Shown: positions 1-8,300 of the stretch, piece after piece
How the letters are laid out: each line of letters begins with the position of its first letter
Position numbering within the stretch: the first letter of the stretch is position 1
DNA from: Fusobacterium necrogenes
GTDB taxonomy: Bacteria; Fusobacteriota; Fusobacteriia; Fusobacteriales; Fusobacteriaceae
NCBI RefSeq assembly: GCF_900450765.1
Contig: NZ_UGGU01000003.1
Location: forward strand, 1,116,001 to 1,180,000
Direction: 5' to 3'
DNA: 64,000 nt
The notes under the pieces: model-generated
What the model was told of the DNA's origin: nothing
Databases searched by the model: none
What the model saw: the letters and a program-made list of their open reading frames with translations, nothing else
Position numbers and translations under genes: made by a program

Positions 1-80
1 TCTTGGTATTCAGTCATTTTAGAAAATGTAATAAGATTAAGTGTAAAAAATAATGCAGCAATAATTACTTTTGTTAACAT
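1..80 (-). CDS. Secreted or membrane protein, N-terminal fragment
   Basis: Only the first 26 codons lie in the window; the rest runs off the left edge. The ATG at 78-80 follows a good ribosome-binding site (AAGGAG on the minus strand, within 81-90). The peptide begins MLTKVIIAALFF and continues with a hydrophobic stretch to about residue 19, which looks like a Sec signal peptide. Nothing of the mature protein is visible, so no function can be given. It is divergent from the iron-uptake operon and shares a roughly 200-bp AT-rich intergenic region with it. Confidence 0.6.
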   Translation of the reverse strand, partial: MLTKVIIAALFFTLNLITFSKMTEYQ

Positions 81-208
81 ATTTCTCCTTAAAATTTCAT
101 AATATATTTTAAACTTTTATATTATATTATAATTAATATTTAAAGTCAATATTATTAGATAATAAATAATTTTAATTTGTAAATAATAATTTTTAAAATC
201 AAAATATA

Positions 209-237
209 TTGACATAGATATTTTTTTTGTATATAAT
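209..237 (+). promoter_or_regulatory. Consensus sigma-70 promoter of the iron-uptake operon
   Basis: TTGACA at 209-214 and TATAAT at 232-237 are separated by exactly 17 bp, a perfect consensus match. The TonB-dependent receptor gene starts 42 bp downstream. The remaining intergenic DNA (81-208) is AT-rich. It holds a 6-bp inverted repeat TTATTA-GA-TAATAA at 152-165, which is too simple in this base composition to call a Fur box. Confidence 0.75.
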
Positions 238-248
238 GAATTCTATGT
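212..248. promoter_or_regulatory. Inverted repeat spanning the promoter, possible operator
   Basis: ACATAGA (212-218) and TCTATGT (242-248) are perfect 7-bp inverted repeats with centres 30 bp apart, about three helical turns. One arm overlaps the -35 box and the other covers the expected transcription start. This arrangement would suit a dimeric or looping repressor. The arms do not resemble the classical Fur box. The role is inferred from position only. Confidence 0.3.
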
Positions 249-279
249 GAAAAGTATATGAAAAAAGGAGAAAATATTG

Positions 280-2298
280 ATGAAAAAATTAGCAATACTG
301 TCATTTTTAATTTGTGTTGGAGCAGTTGCCAGAGGAGAGGAAAGTATACACTTAGGAGAAACAGTTGTTACATCTATGGGATTTGAAACTACTCTACTAG
401 ATGAGCCAACTAATATCAGTGTTATAACAAAGGAGAAGATTGAGGAGAAAAATTATAAAAATGTAATAGAAGCCCTTGATGACAATCCTATGATAAATAT
501 AGTTAATTCAAGGAATGGAGCTGTAATCGATATGAGAGGTAGTGGAGATTCAGCTATGAACAATGTCAAGATTCTAGTAGATGGTGTGGCAATAAATCCA
601 TTTAATCCTACTAGAAAGGGGCTAGGGCTAGAAACTATCCCTATGAGTAATGTAGAGAGAATAGAGATATCTCCAGGTGGTGGAGCAGTTTTATATGGAA
701 ATGGAGTTTCTGGAGGAGTAGTTAATATCATAACAAAATCTGGAGGATATACAGGTGGTTATGTAGAGAGTGATATTGACTCTTTCAATAACAAAAAGTT
801 TTCAACAGGGGGGAACTATCAATTAAATGATAAAATCTCTTTTGGAATGAACTATGCTGGACAAAATAATGAAGAGTTCAGAGAGGGAGAGAAGGGAACT
901 AGTGACTATATTGATGGAAATATTCAATATAAACTTTCTGAAAAACATAAGTTTGGAATATCTGCCTCAAGATATGTAGAGAATGAAACTACATCTGGAA
1001 ATGCTCTACAAAGAGATATAAAATTAACAAATGGAAAAAACTTATCTGATTATGGATTAGAAACTTTAGAGCAAAATAGAAAGGCTAAGGGAGTTACTTC
1101 TACAGATAGAAATATCACAAAGGAAAATGTAACAGGAAAGTATGAGTACACTCCAAATAAAGATTTCACTTTAGGAGTTACAGCTTACAACACTAATATG
1201 TACAACAGAAGCAATACTAGCGGTTACTCTCTAAGTGAAGATAAGGATTCAAATAAAAAACCTTTAGGAACTTACACTTTAAACTCTACATCTAGTAGTG
1301 AGGATTTTAGAGAGGAAACAACAGGGGTACTATTAAAAGCCACTCAAAAATATGAGAGAGGAACTGTAATAGTAGGATTAGATGCTATATCTAGTAAATT
1401 TACAGGAAAGGGAGTATCAGATAAAGGGGTTACATCTATCTACGACTATCAAAAAGATATAGTGTCGCCATATATTTTAAACAAATATAATCTAACTGAA
1501 AACCTAGAGTTTATAGCTGGATATAGATATGAATGGGCAGAATTTAATATCAATAGAGATGATACTAGCAAAGGTACTACAACTCTTACTAGAAATGATT
1601 ATGACCTAACTAACAACTCATATGAAACAACTTTAAACTACAAGTATAGAGATACAGGAAGTGTATTTGTAAGATTTGAAAAGGGGTATATGACTCCTAC
1701 TCCTGGACAAAAAACAGAGAATAACTCTGTATTAAAACCAGAAACTTCTACTACTTATGAGTTAGGAATGAAAGACTATATATTACACAATACTTTTATC
1801 TCAGCGTCAATATTTAGATTGGAAAAGGAAGATGAGATAACTGGATATAAGATAGATGGAGATAACTCTAAATATTTTAGAAATGAAGCTGAAACTACTA
1901 GAAATGGTTTAGAGTTTACAATGGAAAACTACATTGGAGACTTAACTCTAACTTCTGGATTTGTATATATGGAAGCTGAAAATCAAGATGGAGAGAGATT
2001 AGAGGAGATACCAAGATTTAAGGCAAATGTAAGTGCAAATTACAAATTTACTCCTAAGTTTGATACTACTGTATCTTACACTTATATGGGAAGTAAAGAG
2101 GGGCAAGGGATAATGAACTCATCTCGTAGCCTAACAGATGTAGGAGTGAGATATAGAGTAACTGAATCACTTACAGTAAAAGCTGGAATAAACAACCTAT
2201 TTAATAAAGAGTACTATGAATCTCAAAACAATGGAGGGCTTACAGCTAACCCAGGGGAAGAGAGAAGTTACTATATGGGATTTAAGATGACATTTTAA
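280..2298 (+). CDS. TonB-dependent outer-membrane siderophore receptor
   Basis: A 672-residue TonB-dependent receptor with a signal peptide (MKKLAILSF..., cleavage near residue 20). A plug domain follows from about residue 28 to 155, with typical plug sequence ILVDGVAINP and the GNGVSGGVVNIITK stretch. A 22-strand-type barrel runs to the C-terminus and ends in the terminal Phe expected for outer-membrane insertion. The short mature N-terminus with a TVVTS-like segment may be the TonB box. The start is taken as the ATG at 280, which has AAGGAG 9 nt upstream, not the TTG at 277. It is the first gene of a five-gene operon whose other members are a FecCD/FatB-type ABC importer, so the ligand is probably a ferric siderophore, although heme or cobalamin is not excluded. 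No tonB or exbBD lies in the window. Confidence 0.93.
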   Translation: MKKLAILSFLICVGAVARGEESIHLGETVVTSMGFETTLLDEPTNISVITKEKIEEKNYKNVIEALDDNPMINIVNSRNGAVIDMRGSGDSAMNNVKILVDGVAINPFNPTRKGLGLETIPMSNVERIEISPGGGAVLYGNGVSGGVVNIITKSGGYTGGYVESDIDSFNNKKFSTGGNYQLNDKISFGMNYAGQNNEEFREGEKGTSDYIDGNIQYKLSEKHKFGISASRYVENETTSGNALQRDIKLTNGKNLSDYGLETLEQNRKAKGVTSTDRNITKENVTGKYEYTPNKDFTLGVTAYNTNMYNRSNTSGYSLSEDKDSNKKPLGTYTLNSTSSSEDFREETTGVLLKATQKYERGTVIVGLDAISSKFTGKGVSDKGVTSIYDYQKDIVSPYILNKYNLTENLEFIAGYRYEWAEFNINRDDTSKGTTTLTRNDYDLTNNSYETTLNYKYRDTGSVFVRFEKGYMTPTPGQKTENNSVLKPETSTTYELGMKDYILHNTFISASIFRLEKEDEITGYKIDGDNSKYFRNEAETTRNGLEFTMENYIGDLTLTSGFVYMEAENQDGERLEEIPRFKANVSANYKFTPKFDTTVSYTYMGSKEGQGIMNSSRSLTDVGVRYRVTESLTVKAGINNLFNKEYYESQNNGGLTANPGEERSYYMGFKMTF

Positions 2299-2326
2299 TT
2301 AATATAAAAGATTTAAGGAGAGTTTT

Positions 2327-3280
2327 ATGTACAATATAGTTGTAACTGTGGCTCTTCTACTCCTAGCAATGATTTCTACATTGTTAGGGGTAGCTTCCAC
2401 AGAGATAAATGAAATCTTTGTTCAAGGAAGTCATAGCTATAATATATTTATATTTAGTAGAATTCCAAGGACAATCAGTATAATAGTAGCAGGATTTGGA
2501 ATGAGTATTTGTGGACTTATTATGCAACAGCTCACTATGAATAAGTTTGTATCCCCTACTACTGCAGGAACATCAGAGGCTTCAAAGCTAGGAATATTAG
2601 TGGCGATGATATTCTTTCCTTATGAGAGCCTTATTTTAAAGATGATAATAGCTTCTATCTTTGCTATGGGAGGGACTTTTCTATTTTTAGGAATTATCAG
2701 AAAGATAAAATCTAAAGATAATGTATTAGTACCACTGATAGGAATTATGATAAGTGGGATAGTAAGCTCACTGACTATGTTTTTTGCTTATAAGGGAGAT
2801 ATGATACAAAATCTTAGTGCTTGGTTATTTGGAGATTTTTCAGGAGTAATAAAGGGAAATTATGAGTTACTTTATCTCACTATCCCATTGGTAATAGTAG
2901 CCTTCCTATACTCTAAAAAATTTACAATCTCAGGGTTAGGAGAGGAGTTTGCTACAAACTTGGGGCTGAACTATAAGCAAGTTGTAAATATTGGGCTTGG
3001 GCTTGTTTGTATTATTTCATCTCTAATAATCATAACAATAGGAGCTATCCCATTTTTAGGATTAATCATTCCAAATATTGTTTCTATGTTCAATGGAGAT
3101 AATCTTTCTAAAAATATCTATCTAAGTGGAATCTCAGGAAGTGCATTTTTACTTCTTTGTGATATTTTAGGAAGAGTTATAATCTATCCATATGAGATAC
3201 AAATAGGTTTAGTATCTGGTGTCATAGGAAGTGGAATTTTCTTAATACTTATTTTAAGGAGGTTAAAACTTGAATACTAA
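2327..3280 (+). CDS. Siderophore ABC transporter permease 1 (FecCD family, YclN/FatD-like)
   Basis: A 317-residue integral membrane protein of the FecCD/BtuC family with about nine hydrophobic helices. It carries the family's RIPRTISIIVAGFGMSICGLIMQ segment near residues 45-67 and the cytoplasmic coupling region with the GAIPFLGLIIPNI sequence near 237-250. AAGGAG lies 6 nt before the ATG. The order permease-permease-ATPase-binding protein is that of yclNOPQ in Bacillus and fatDC/vctDG in vibrios, which import catecholate siderophores. The end of this gene overlaps the start of the second permease by 11 nt, so the two subunits are probably translationally coupled and form a heterodimer. Confidence 0.9.
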   Translation: MYNIVVTVALLLLAMISTLLGVASTEINEIFVQGSHSYNIFIFSRIPRTISIIVAGFGMSICGLIMQQLTMNKFVSPTTAGTSEASKLGILVAMIFFPYESLILKMIIASIFAMGGTFLFLGIIRKIKSKDNVLVPLIGIMISGIVSSLTMFFAYKGDMIQNLSAWLFGDFSGVIKGNYELLYLTIPLVIVAFLYSKKFTISGLGEEFATNLGLNYKQVVNIGLGLVCIISSLIIITIGAIPFLGLIIPNIVSMFNGDNLSKNIYLSGISGSAFLLLCDILGRVIIYPYEIQIGLVSGVIGSGIFLILILRRLKLEY

Positions 3281-4238
3281 ACATAAACATATTGAGCATA
3301 AACTTTCAATACTCTTTTTAGTGATGCTTATTTTTATTGGGGTATTTCTAATGTTGGGAGTAAATTTTAGTAATTTTAGATTTCTTATAGGGCTACGTAT
3401 TCCAAAACTTTTTGGGATAATTCTAAGTGGAATCTGTATCTCTGTATCTACACTGATATTTCAGACTATTACCAACAGTAGAATTTTGACTCCTAGTGTG
3501 ATGGGATTAGATGCTATGTATGTGTTTTTACAGACAGCTATATTTTTTATCTTCCACAAATTTATACCAATTTTATCAGATGATATAGTTAAATTTTTTC
3601 TAACTATTGTAGCTATGGTTTTTATTACTAGTAGTCTGCAAAAGCTTTTCAGTGGAAATTCTAAGGGGAAGATACTCTATATGGTTTTGATAGGTATGGT
3701 AACAGGGACTTTTTTAGATAGTCTTTCTAACTCTATGCAGGTTATTATGGACCCCAATGAGTTTTTGATACTGCAATCTGGTCTTTTTGCTAGTTACAAT
3801 ACAATTAATATATATCTTTTAATAATTGCCTATATAATTTTAGGAGCAGTGATATATTTTATAATAGGAGAACACAACCAACTAGATGTATTGAGTCTTG
3901 GACACGACCAAGCTATAAACTTGGGATTAGATTACAATAGAATTTTGAAAAAGTATCTTGTGGTAATCTCAATTTTAGTTTCAATATCTACTGCCCTAGT
4001 AGGACCTATCACTTTTTTAGGACTACTTACTGTAAATATAGCCAAGGAGCTTTTTTCTACTTACAAACATATCTATCTGTCAATAGCAGGTATAGTCCTC
4101 AATATTATATTTTTAATATTTGGACAACTGCTAGTGGAAAAAGTTTTCAATAACTCTATCTCTATTGGTACAATAATCAATTTTGTAGGTGGAATATATC
4201 TTTTAAATATACTATTGAAGGAGAGAAAAATAGCATGA
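3270..4238 (+). CDS. Siderophore ABC transporter permease 2 (FecCD family, YclO/FatC-like)
   Basis: A 322-residue FecCD-family permease, partner of the preceding one. The start is a TTG at 3270, inside the last codons of the upstream gene. It is supported by a full AAGGAGG at 3256-3262, 7 nt away. Recognisable segments are GLRIPKLFGIILSG near residue 40 and the coupling helix sequence GPITFLGLLTVNI near 245. The stop overlaps the ATG of the ATPase gene (ATGA), again suggesting coupled translation. Both permeases differ enough that they are not a recent duplication. Confidence 0.9.
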   Translation: MNTKHKHIEHKLSILFLVMLIFIGVFLMLGVNFSNFRFLIGLRIPKLFGIILSGICISVSTLIFQTITNSRILTPSVMGLDAMYVFLQTAIFFIFHKFIPILSDDIVKFFLTIVAMVFITSSLQKLFSGNSKGKILYMVLIGMVTGTFLDSLSNSMQVIMDPNEFLILQSGLFASYNTINIYLLIIAYIILGAVIYFIIGEHNQLDVLSLGHDQAINLGLDYNRILKKYLVVISILVSISTALVGPITFLGLLTVNIAKELFSTYKHIYLSIAGIVLNIIFLIFGQLLVEKVFNNSISIGTIINFVGGIYLLNILLKERKIA

Positions 4239-4990
4239 TTGAGATAAAAGGTTTAAGTAAAAAGTATCGTTCAAAATATGTGGTAAAAGATGTAACAACA
4301 GAGTTTCCAGATGGAAAGATAACTTGTATAATAGGACCTAATGGAGCTGGAAAGAGTACTCTTCTATCTATGATGAGTAGACTATCTACCCCAGATGAGG
4401 GAGAGGTATTTATAGATGGAAAATCTATAAAGGAGTGGAATAAGCAGGAGCTATCTAAGACTTTGGCAATACTAAAGCAGGAGAACAACACAAATATCAG
4501 GCTTACAGTATATGAGCTAGTTTCCTTTGGAAGATTTCCCCACTCACAAGGGAAGCTTACTGTGGAGGATATAAGATATATTGATGAGGCTATTGAGTAT
4601 ATGAACTTAGAGGAGTTTAAGGATAAATACCTAGATGAGCTAAGTGGAGGGCAAAGACAGAGAGCCTACATAGCTATGGTTATTGCTCAAAATACTAAGT
4701 ATATCTTACTAGATGAGCCACTGAACAATCTGGATATGAAAAATGCTGTTCAGATGATGAGAACATTTGAAAAGATGGTAAAGGATTTAAATAAGACAAT
4801 AATAATAGTTATGCACGATATAAACTTTACATCAGTTTATTCAGACTATATTCTAGCTATGAAAAATGGTAGGCTAGAGCATATGGATAGCTGTGAAAAT
4901 ATCGTAGTGAAAGATAAGCTAGAAAATCTCTATGAGATGGAATTTGATATTACAAAAATAAATAATAAGAGTATCTGTGTATATTTTTAA
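4235..4990 (+). CDS. Siderophore ABC transporter ATP-binding protein (YclP/VctC-like)
   Basis: A 251-residue ABC ATPase with all motifs intact: Walker A GPNGAGKST at 34-42, signature LSGGQ at 136-140, Walker B ILLDE at 157-161 and the switch histidine in VMHD at 194. It energises import through the two FecCD permeases encoded immediately upstream. The start ATG overlaps the permease stop, with AAGGAG about 11 nt upstream. Sequence and operon position match the YclP/FecE group of iron-siderophore ATPases. Confidence 0.93.
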   Translation: MIEIKGLSKKYRSKYVVKDVTTEFPDGKITCIIGPNGAGKSTLLSMMSRLSTPDEGEVFIDGKSIKEWNKQELSKTLAILKQENNTNIRLTVYELVSFGRFPHSQGKLTVEDIRYIDEAIEYMNLEEFKDKYLDELSGGQRQRAYIAMVIAQNTKYILLDEPLNNLDMKNAVQMMRTFEKMVKDLNKTIIIVMHDINFTSVYSDYILAMKNGRLEHMDSCENIVVKDKLENLYEMEFDITKINNKSICVYF

Positions 4991-4999
4991 GGAGGAACA

Positions 5000-5926
5000 G
5001 TGAAAAAGATAATTGCAGGAATAATAGTTGTATTTATAGCTTTTATTGGATTTATGTATATAAAGAGCTCTGAAAATCAGGGAGCAGAGGTAGAAAAAGT
5101 GGTTATAGAACACTCTTTAGGAAGTGTAGAAGTTCCTAAAAATCCTAAAAGAGTAGTGGTGTTTGACTATGGAATCTTGGATATATTAGATACTTTGGGA
5201 GCTAATGTGATAGGGTTACCAAGAGATATGGTACCTGAGCATCTATCAAAATATAGTAGTGATAAATATGCAAATCTAGGAAGTCTAAAAGAGCCAAATT
5301 TAGAGAAAATCTACGAGGCTAAGCCAGACTTGATAATTATAGCAGGAAGACAGAGAGATTTCTACTCATCTCTATCAAAGATAGCCCCAACAATTTTTGT
5401 GGAGACTTCATCTGCTGACTATATGAAGGGATTAAAAACTAATATAGATATTTTAACAAAGGTATTTGATAACTCTCAAATGTTAAATGAAAAATATGTA
5501 GAGATAGAGAGCAGAGTTAAATCTATAAAAGCTAAGGTAGAGGAAAAGGGATATAATGCTATGGTATTACTATCTAATAATGGTAGAATAGCAGCATATG
5601 GAGAGAAGTCAAGATTTTCAATATTCTATGACTATCTAGGATTTAAAACAACTGGAGAGGTAGTAGCTAGTACTCACGGAAACAAGGTAACTTTTGAATA
5701 TCTATTGGAGAAAAATCCAGATTATATCTATATAGTAGATAAGGCAGCAGTTGTAGGAGATAATCTTCTAGCTAATAAGGCTTTTGATAATCCAATAGTG
5801 AAATCTACAAAGGCAGCTCAAAATGGAAATATAGTATTCTTAAACTCAATGGTATGGTATACAGCTAGTGGTGGATTAAAATCTACTGAGATAATGTTAG
5901 ATGAGGTAGAAAAATCAATCAATTAA
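5000..5926 (+). CDS. Siderophore-binding protein, membrane-anchored (YclQ/FatB/CeuE-like)
   Basis: A 308-residue class III periplasmic binding protein (helical-backbone fold). The family's opening VPKNPKRVVVFDYGILDILD is near residues 50-69 and the C-terminal lobe lies around 180-300. It starts with GTG at 5000 behind GGAGG. The N-terminus is a hydrophobic helix (about residues 4-22) and the whole protein contains no cysteine. It therefore cannot be a diacylglycerol lipoprotein like most Gram-positive relatives; it is either cleaved and free in the periplasm or held by an uncleaved anchor. It should deliver ferric siderophore from the TonB receptor to the FecCD permeases. It is the last gene of the operon; no clear terminator follows. 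Confidence 0.9.
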   Translation: MKKIIAGIIVVFIAFIGFMYIKSSENQGAEVEKVVIEHSLGSVEVPKNPKRVVVFDYGILDILDTLGANVIGLPRDMVPEHLSKYSSDKYANLGSLKEPNLEKIYEAKPDLIIIAGRQRDFYSSLSKIAPTIFVETSSADYMKGLKTNIDILTKVFDNSQMLNEKYVEIESRVKSIKAKVEEKGYNAMVLLSNNGRIAAYGEKSRFSIFYDYLGFKTTGEVVASTHGNKVTFEYLLEKNPDYIYIVDKAAVVGDNLLANKAFDNPIVKSTKAAQNGNIVFLNSMVWYTASGGLKSTEIMLDEVEKSIN

Positions 5927-5988
5927 GCAATATAATAGTATTTTATAACATTTCTTTAAAATCTTAAAAAATATATTTTATAAAAATA

Positions 5989-6017
5989 TTACATTTTATA
6001 AATAAAACTGATATAAT
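5989..6017 (+). promoter_or_regulatory. Promoter of the EamA transporter gene
   Basis: TTACAT (5989-5994), a 17-bp spacer and TATAAT (6012-6017) lie 42 bp before the EamA start codon. The -35 element has four of six consensus bases. Confidence 0.55.
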
Positions 6018-6058
6018 ATTGTATAGAAATTAAGTATTTTAAAGGAGAGAAATAGGAA

Positions 6059-6472
6059 ATGTGGTTTTTTTATGCAGTTTTATCGGCAATTTTTGCTGCA
6101 CTGACGTCTATATTGGCTAAAATAGGTATGGGTGAGATAAGCTCAAATCTAGCTACAGCTATAAGAACTAGTGTAGTCCTTTTTATGGCATGGGGAATGG
6201 TACTCTTTACTAAAACAGGAAATCAAATAGAAAGCATTACAGGAAAAGAATGGCTATTTTTAGTTTTATCTGGTCTAGCAACAGGTGCATCATGGCTTTG
6301 CTATTACAAGGCTCTTCAAATAGGAGAGGTATCTAAAGTAGTTCCAGTTGATAAATTTAGCATTGTTATAACTATTTTGTTTGCTTTTATTTTTTTAAAA
6401 GAAGTAGCAACTTTAAAAGTTATATTAGGAGCTATTTTTATAACTATAGGAACATTTATAATGATTTTATAA
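6059..6472 (+). CDS. Half-size EamA (drug/metabolite) transporter
   Basis: A 137-residue membrane protein with five predicted helices and one EamA domain, half the length of the usual ten-helix DMT exporters. It must act as a homodimer or with a partner. The C-terminal helix pair with FLKEVATLKVILGAIFITIG is the conserved EamA ending. AAAGGAG lies 11 nt upstream of the ATG and the gene has its own promoter. Single-domain EamA proteins of about 140 residues are a known natural class, so the short length is not taken as truncation. The substrate is unknown. Confidence 0.85.
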   Translation: MWFFYAVLSAIFAALTSILAKIGMGEISSNLATAIRTSVVLFMAWGMVLFTKTGNQIESITGKEWLFLVLSGLATGASWLCYYKALQIGEVSKVVPVDKFSIVITILFAFIFLKEVATLKVILGAIFITIGTFIMIL

Positions 6473-6488
6473 AAAATTTTTAAAGAAT

Positions 6489-6518
6489 TTGCTAAAAATG
6501 AAAAAAATATGATATAAT
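6489..6518 (+). promoter_or_regulatory. Promoter of fabG
   Basis: TTGCTA (6489-6494), an 18-bp spacer and TATAAT (6513-6518), 64 bp before the fabG start codon. It lies in an AT-rich gap after the EamA gene, which has no strong terminator. Confidence 0.5.
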
Positions 6519-6582
6519 AAAAAATATAATTAAAAATTACATATGTAAGATAAAATCATACTAGAAATAAGGAGGACTTAGT

Positions 6583-7308
6583 GTGGATAGATTAAAAGAT
6601 AAAGTTGCACTAGTTACAGGAAGTGCTAGAGGAATTGGAAGAGCAATAGTTGAGAAATTTGCTAGTGAAGGAGCTTTAATGGTTATATCTTGTGATATGG
6701 GGCCAGCTGAATACACTCAAAAAAATGTAAAACATGAAATTTTAAATGTTACTGACAGAGAAGCTATAAAAACATTTGTAAAAAATATAGCTACTGAGTA
6801 CGGAAAAATTGATATTCTAGTAAACAATGCTGGAATAACTAAAGATAATTTTTTAGTAAGAATGTCAGAAGATCAATGGGATGCAGTTATTGATGTTAAT
6901 TTAAAAGGTGTTTTTAATATGACTCAAGCAGTAGCTCCTGTTATGACAAAAAATAAAGCTGGTTCTATAATTACTCTTTCATCAGTAGTTGGAGTTTATG
7001 GAAATGCTTGTCAAACTAACTATGCAGCTACAAAAGGTGGAGTAATTTCTATGAGTAAAACTTGGGCTAGAGAGTTAGCTAGAAAAGGAGCTCAAGTAAG
7101 AGCTAACTGTATAGCTCCTGGATTTATTTCAAGTGCTATGACAGATGCACTATCTGAAGAATTAGTAGCAAAGATGTTAGAAAGAACGCCATTAGGAAGA
7201 TTAGGAACAGTTGATGATATTGCTAACGCAGCATTATTTCTAGCAAGTGATGAATCTTCTTATATCACTGGACAGGTTATAGAGGTAACCGGTGGATTAA
7301 CTTTATAA
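6583..7308 (+). CDS. fabG: 3-oxoacyl-[acyl-carrier-protein] reductase (SDR family)
   Basis: A 241-residue classical short-chain dehydrogenase/reductase. It has the NADP(H)-binding TGSARGIG at 12-19, NNAG at 81-84 and catalytic Asn106-Ser134-Tyr147-Lys151. The C-terminal half (GFISSAMTDAL, PLGRLGTVDDIANAALFLASD, GQVIEVTGG) is that of FabG, which reduces beta-ketoacyl-ACP in fatty acid elongation. It starts with GTG at 6583, 7 nt after AAGGAGG. It stands alone between its own promoter and a strong terminator and is not inside a fab cluster. Another SDR substrate is therefore possible, but the match to FabG is good throughout. Confidence 0.88.
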   Translation: MDRLKDKVALVTGSARGIGRAIVEKFASEGALMVISCDMGPAEYTQKNVKHEILNVTDREAIKTFVKNIATEYGKIDILVNNAGITKDNFLVRMSEDQWDAVIDVNLKGVFNMTQAVAPVMTKNKAGSIITLSSVVGVYGNACQTNYAATKGGVISMSKTWARELARKGAQVRANCIAPGFISSAMTDALSEELVAKMLERTPLGRLGTVDDIANAALFLASDESSYITGQVIEVTGGLTL

Positions 7309-7322
7309 TTAAAATTAAAAGA

Positions 7323-7358
7323 AGGTGTTGTAAAATTTTTATTACAACACCTCTTTTT
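7323..7358 (+). terminator. Rho-independent terminator after fabG
   Basis: Perfect 11-bp stem AGGTGTTGTAA (7323-7333) with TTACAACACCT (7342-7352), an 8-nt loop and then CTTTTT. Confidence 0.9.
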
Positions 7359-7412
7359 ACATATATAACTACTATATTTTAAATAATGAAAGAAAAAATT
7401 ATTACTTGTGAG

Positions 7413-7427
7413 TCCCCTAAAATTTAT
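7413..7427. repeat. Left arm of a 15-bp inverted repeat flanking the beta-barrel gene
   Basis: TCCCCTAAAATTTAT here is the exact reverse complement of 8224-8238. The two arms enclose the outer-membrane protein gene 7436-8122 almost tightly. They may be ends of a small mobile cassette. No target-site duplication was evident. Confidence 0.5.
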
Positions 7428-7435
7428 TCTAAAAA

Positions 7436-8122
7436 TTAAAATTTATAACCTAATACTAAGGATACTCTATCGTAACTAACATTATACTCTTGATTTTGAA
7501 CATTTATCTTTCCTGTATTTACTTGATAAAGTGTTTCTAAAGTAAATGACTTATATTCTACCCCTAAACCTACTGAATAGTATAACCCATCTTTTACACT
7601 TTTAGCAAGTGAATAACTTTGAAATACTTGCCCTCCTAAATCTACGTCAGTTTGTTCATTTTCATTTTCAACTTTATCTATATATCTAATATTATCTCCA
7701 TTAATATTAAATGAATAACCTACACTAGCTTTTATGTAAGGAGTAAATGGATAATTTTTAGTAAGTATGTATCTTCCTGTTATATATAAAGGAACACTAT
7801 CATATCCTGAAAAATCTTCATATCCTTTAAAATATTCACTTTTAATTACTCCATTCCATTGACTATATTCTGTCCCTTTACCTGAAATATCTGCATGTTT
7901 TTGATAAGCTATTCCAAATCCTAAATCTAATTTTTCAGTAATTGGTCTTAGATATTCCACTCCAAACTCATAACCAAAATCTTCTGTACTATTGCTCGAA
8001 TATATTCCGACTGAATCTACCTTCGTATATAGATCAGCTCCTGCTCTAATATTAAAGTATCCATTTGCTAACGCACCAGAACTTAAAGCTCCTAACAATA
8101 AAAATAATGTTACTTTTTTCAT
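7436..8122 (-). CDS. Small outer-membrane beta-barrel protein
   Basis: A 228-residue protein with a clear signal peptide (MKKVTLFLLLGALSSGALA, cleavage before NGYFN) and alternating amphipathic strands. It ends in the YKF pattern typical of outer-membrane barrels; the size suits an eight-stranded OmpA/OmpW-like or porin-family barrel. AAAGGAG stands 10 nt upstream of the ATG. No specific function can be assigned. It is alone on its strand, separated from neighbours by AT-rich DNA, and is bracketed by a 15-bp inverted repeat, which suggests it may be accessory DNA and not part of the core order. Confidence 0.75.
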   Translation of the reverse strand: MKKVTLFLLLGALSSGALANGYFNIRAGADLYTKVDSVGIYSSNSTEDFGYEFGVEYLRPITEKLDLGFGIAYQKHADISGKGTEYSQWNGVIKSEYFKGYEDFSGYDSVPLYITGRYILTKNYPFTPYIKASVGYSFNINGDNIRYIDKVENENEQTDVDLGGQVFQSYSLAKSVKDGLYYSVGLGVEYKSFTLETLYQVNTGKINVQNQEYNVSYDRVSLVLGYKF

Positions 8123-8223
8123 AATTTAAACTCTCCTTTCTAAAAATAATTATCAACTCATAATATATATTTTAATATGATATATTAGAAAGATTAAAAT
8201 AAAATTAAAATAAAAAATAATTG

Positions 8224-8238
8224 ATAAATTTTAGGGGA
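8224..8238. repeat. Right arm of the 15-bp inverted repeat
   Basis: ATAAATTTTAGGGGA, the exact reverse complement of 7413-7427, about 100 bp upstream of the beta-barrel gene's start. The surrounding DNA (8123-8300) is AT-rich and contains no gene that I can see. Confidence 0.5.
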
Positions 8239-8300
8239 ATAATCTGAATTAATATTACTTGCACTTCCTTTAGTCCTAGAATAATATAACGAATATAATA

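Noticed and set aside
152-165. TTATTA-GA-TAATAA as a Fur box
   Set aside because: Only six AT pairs in very AT-rich DNA and no match to the GATAATGATAATCATTATC pattern.
453-731. Antisense open frame of 92 codons inside the TonB-receptor gene
   Set aside because: No ribosome-binding site, low-complexity translation, and lies wholly opposite a gene with clear family features. The same applies to the other antisense frames inside polA, ftsH, pgm, nrdA, glgB and elsewhere.
6059-6472. EamA gene as a truncated pseudogene
   Set aside because: It has a promoter, ribosome-binding site and a full single EamA domain; 140-residue members are a known natural class.
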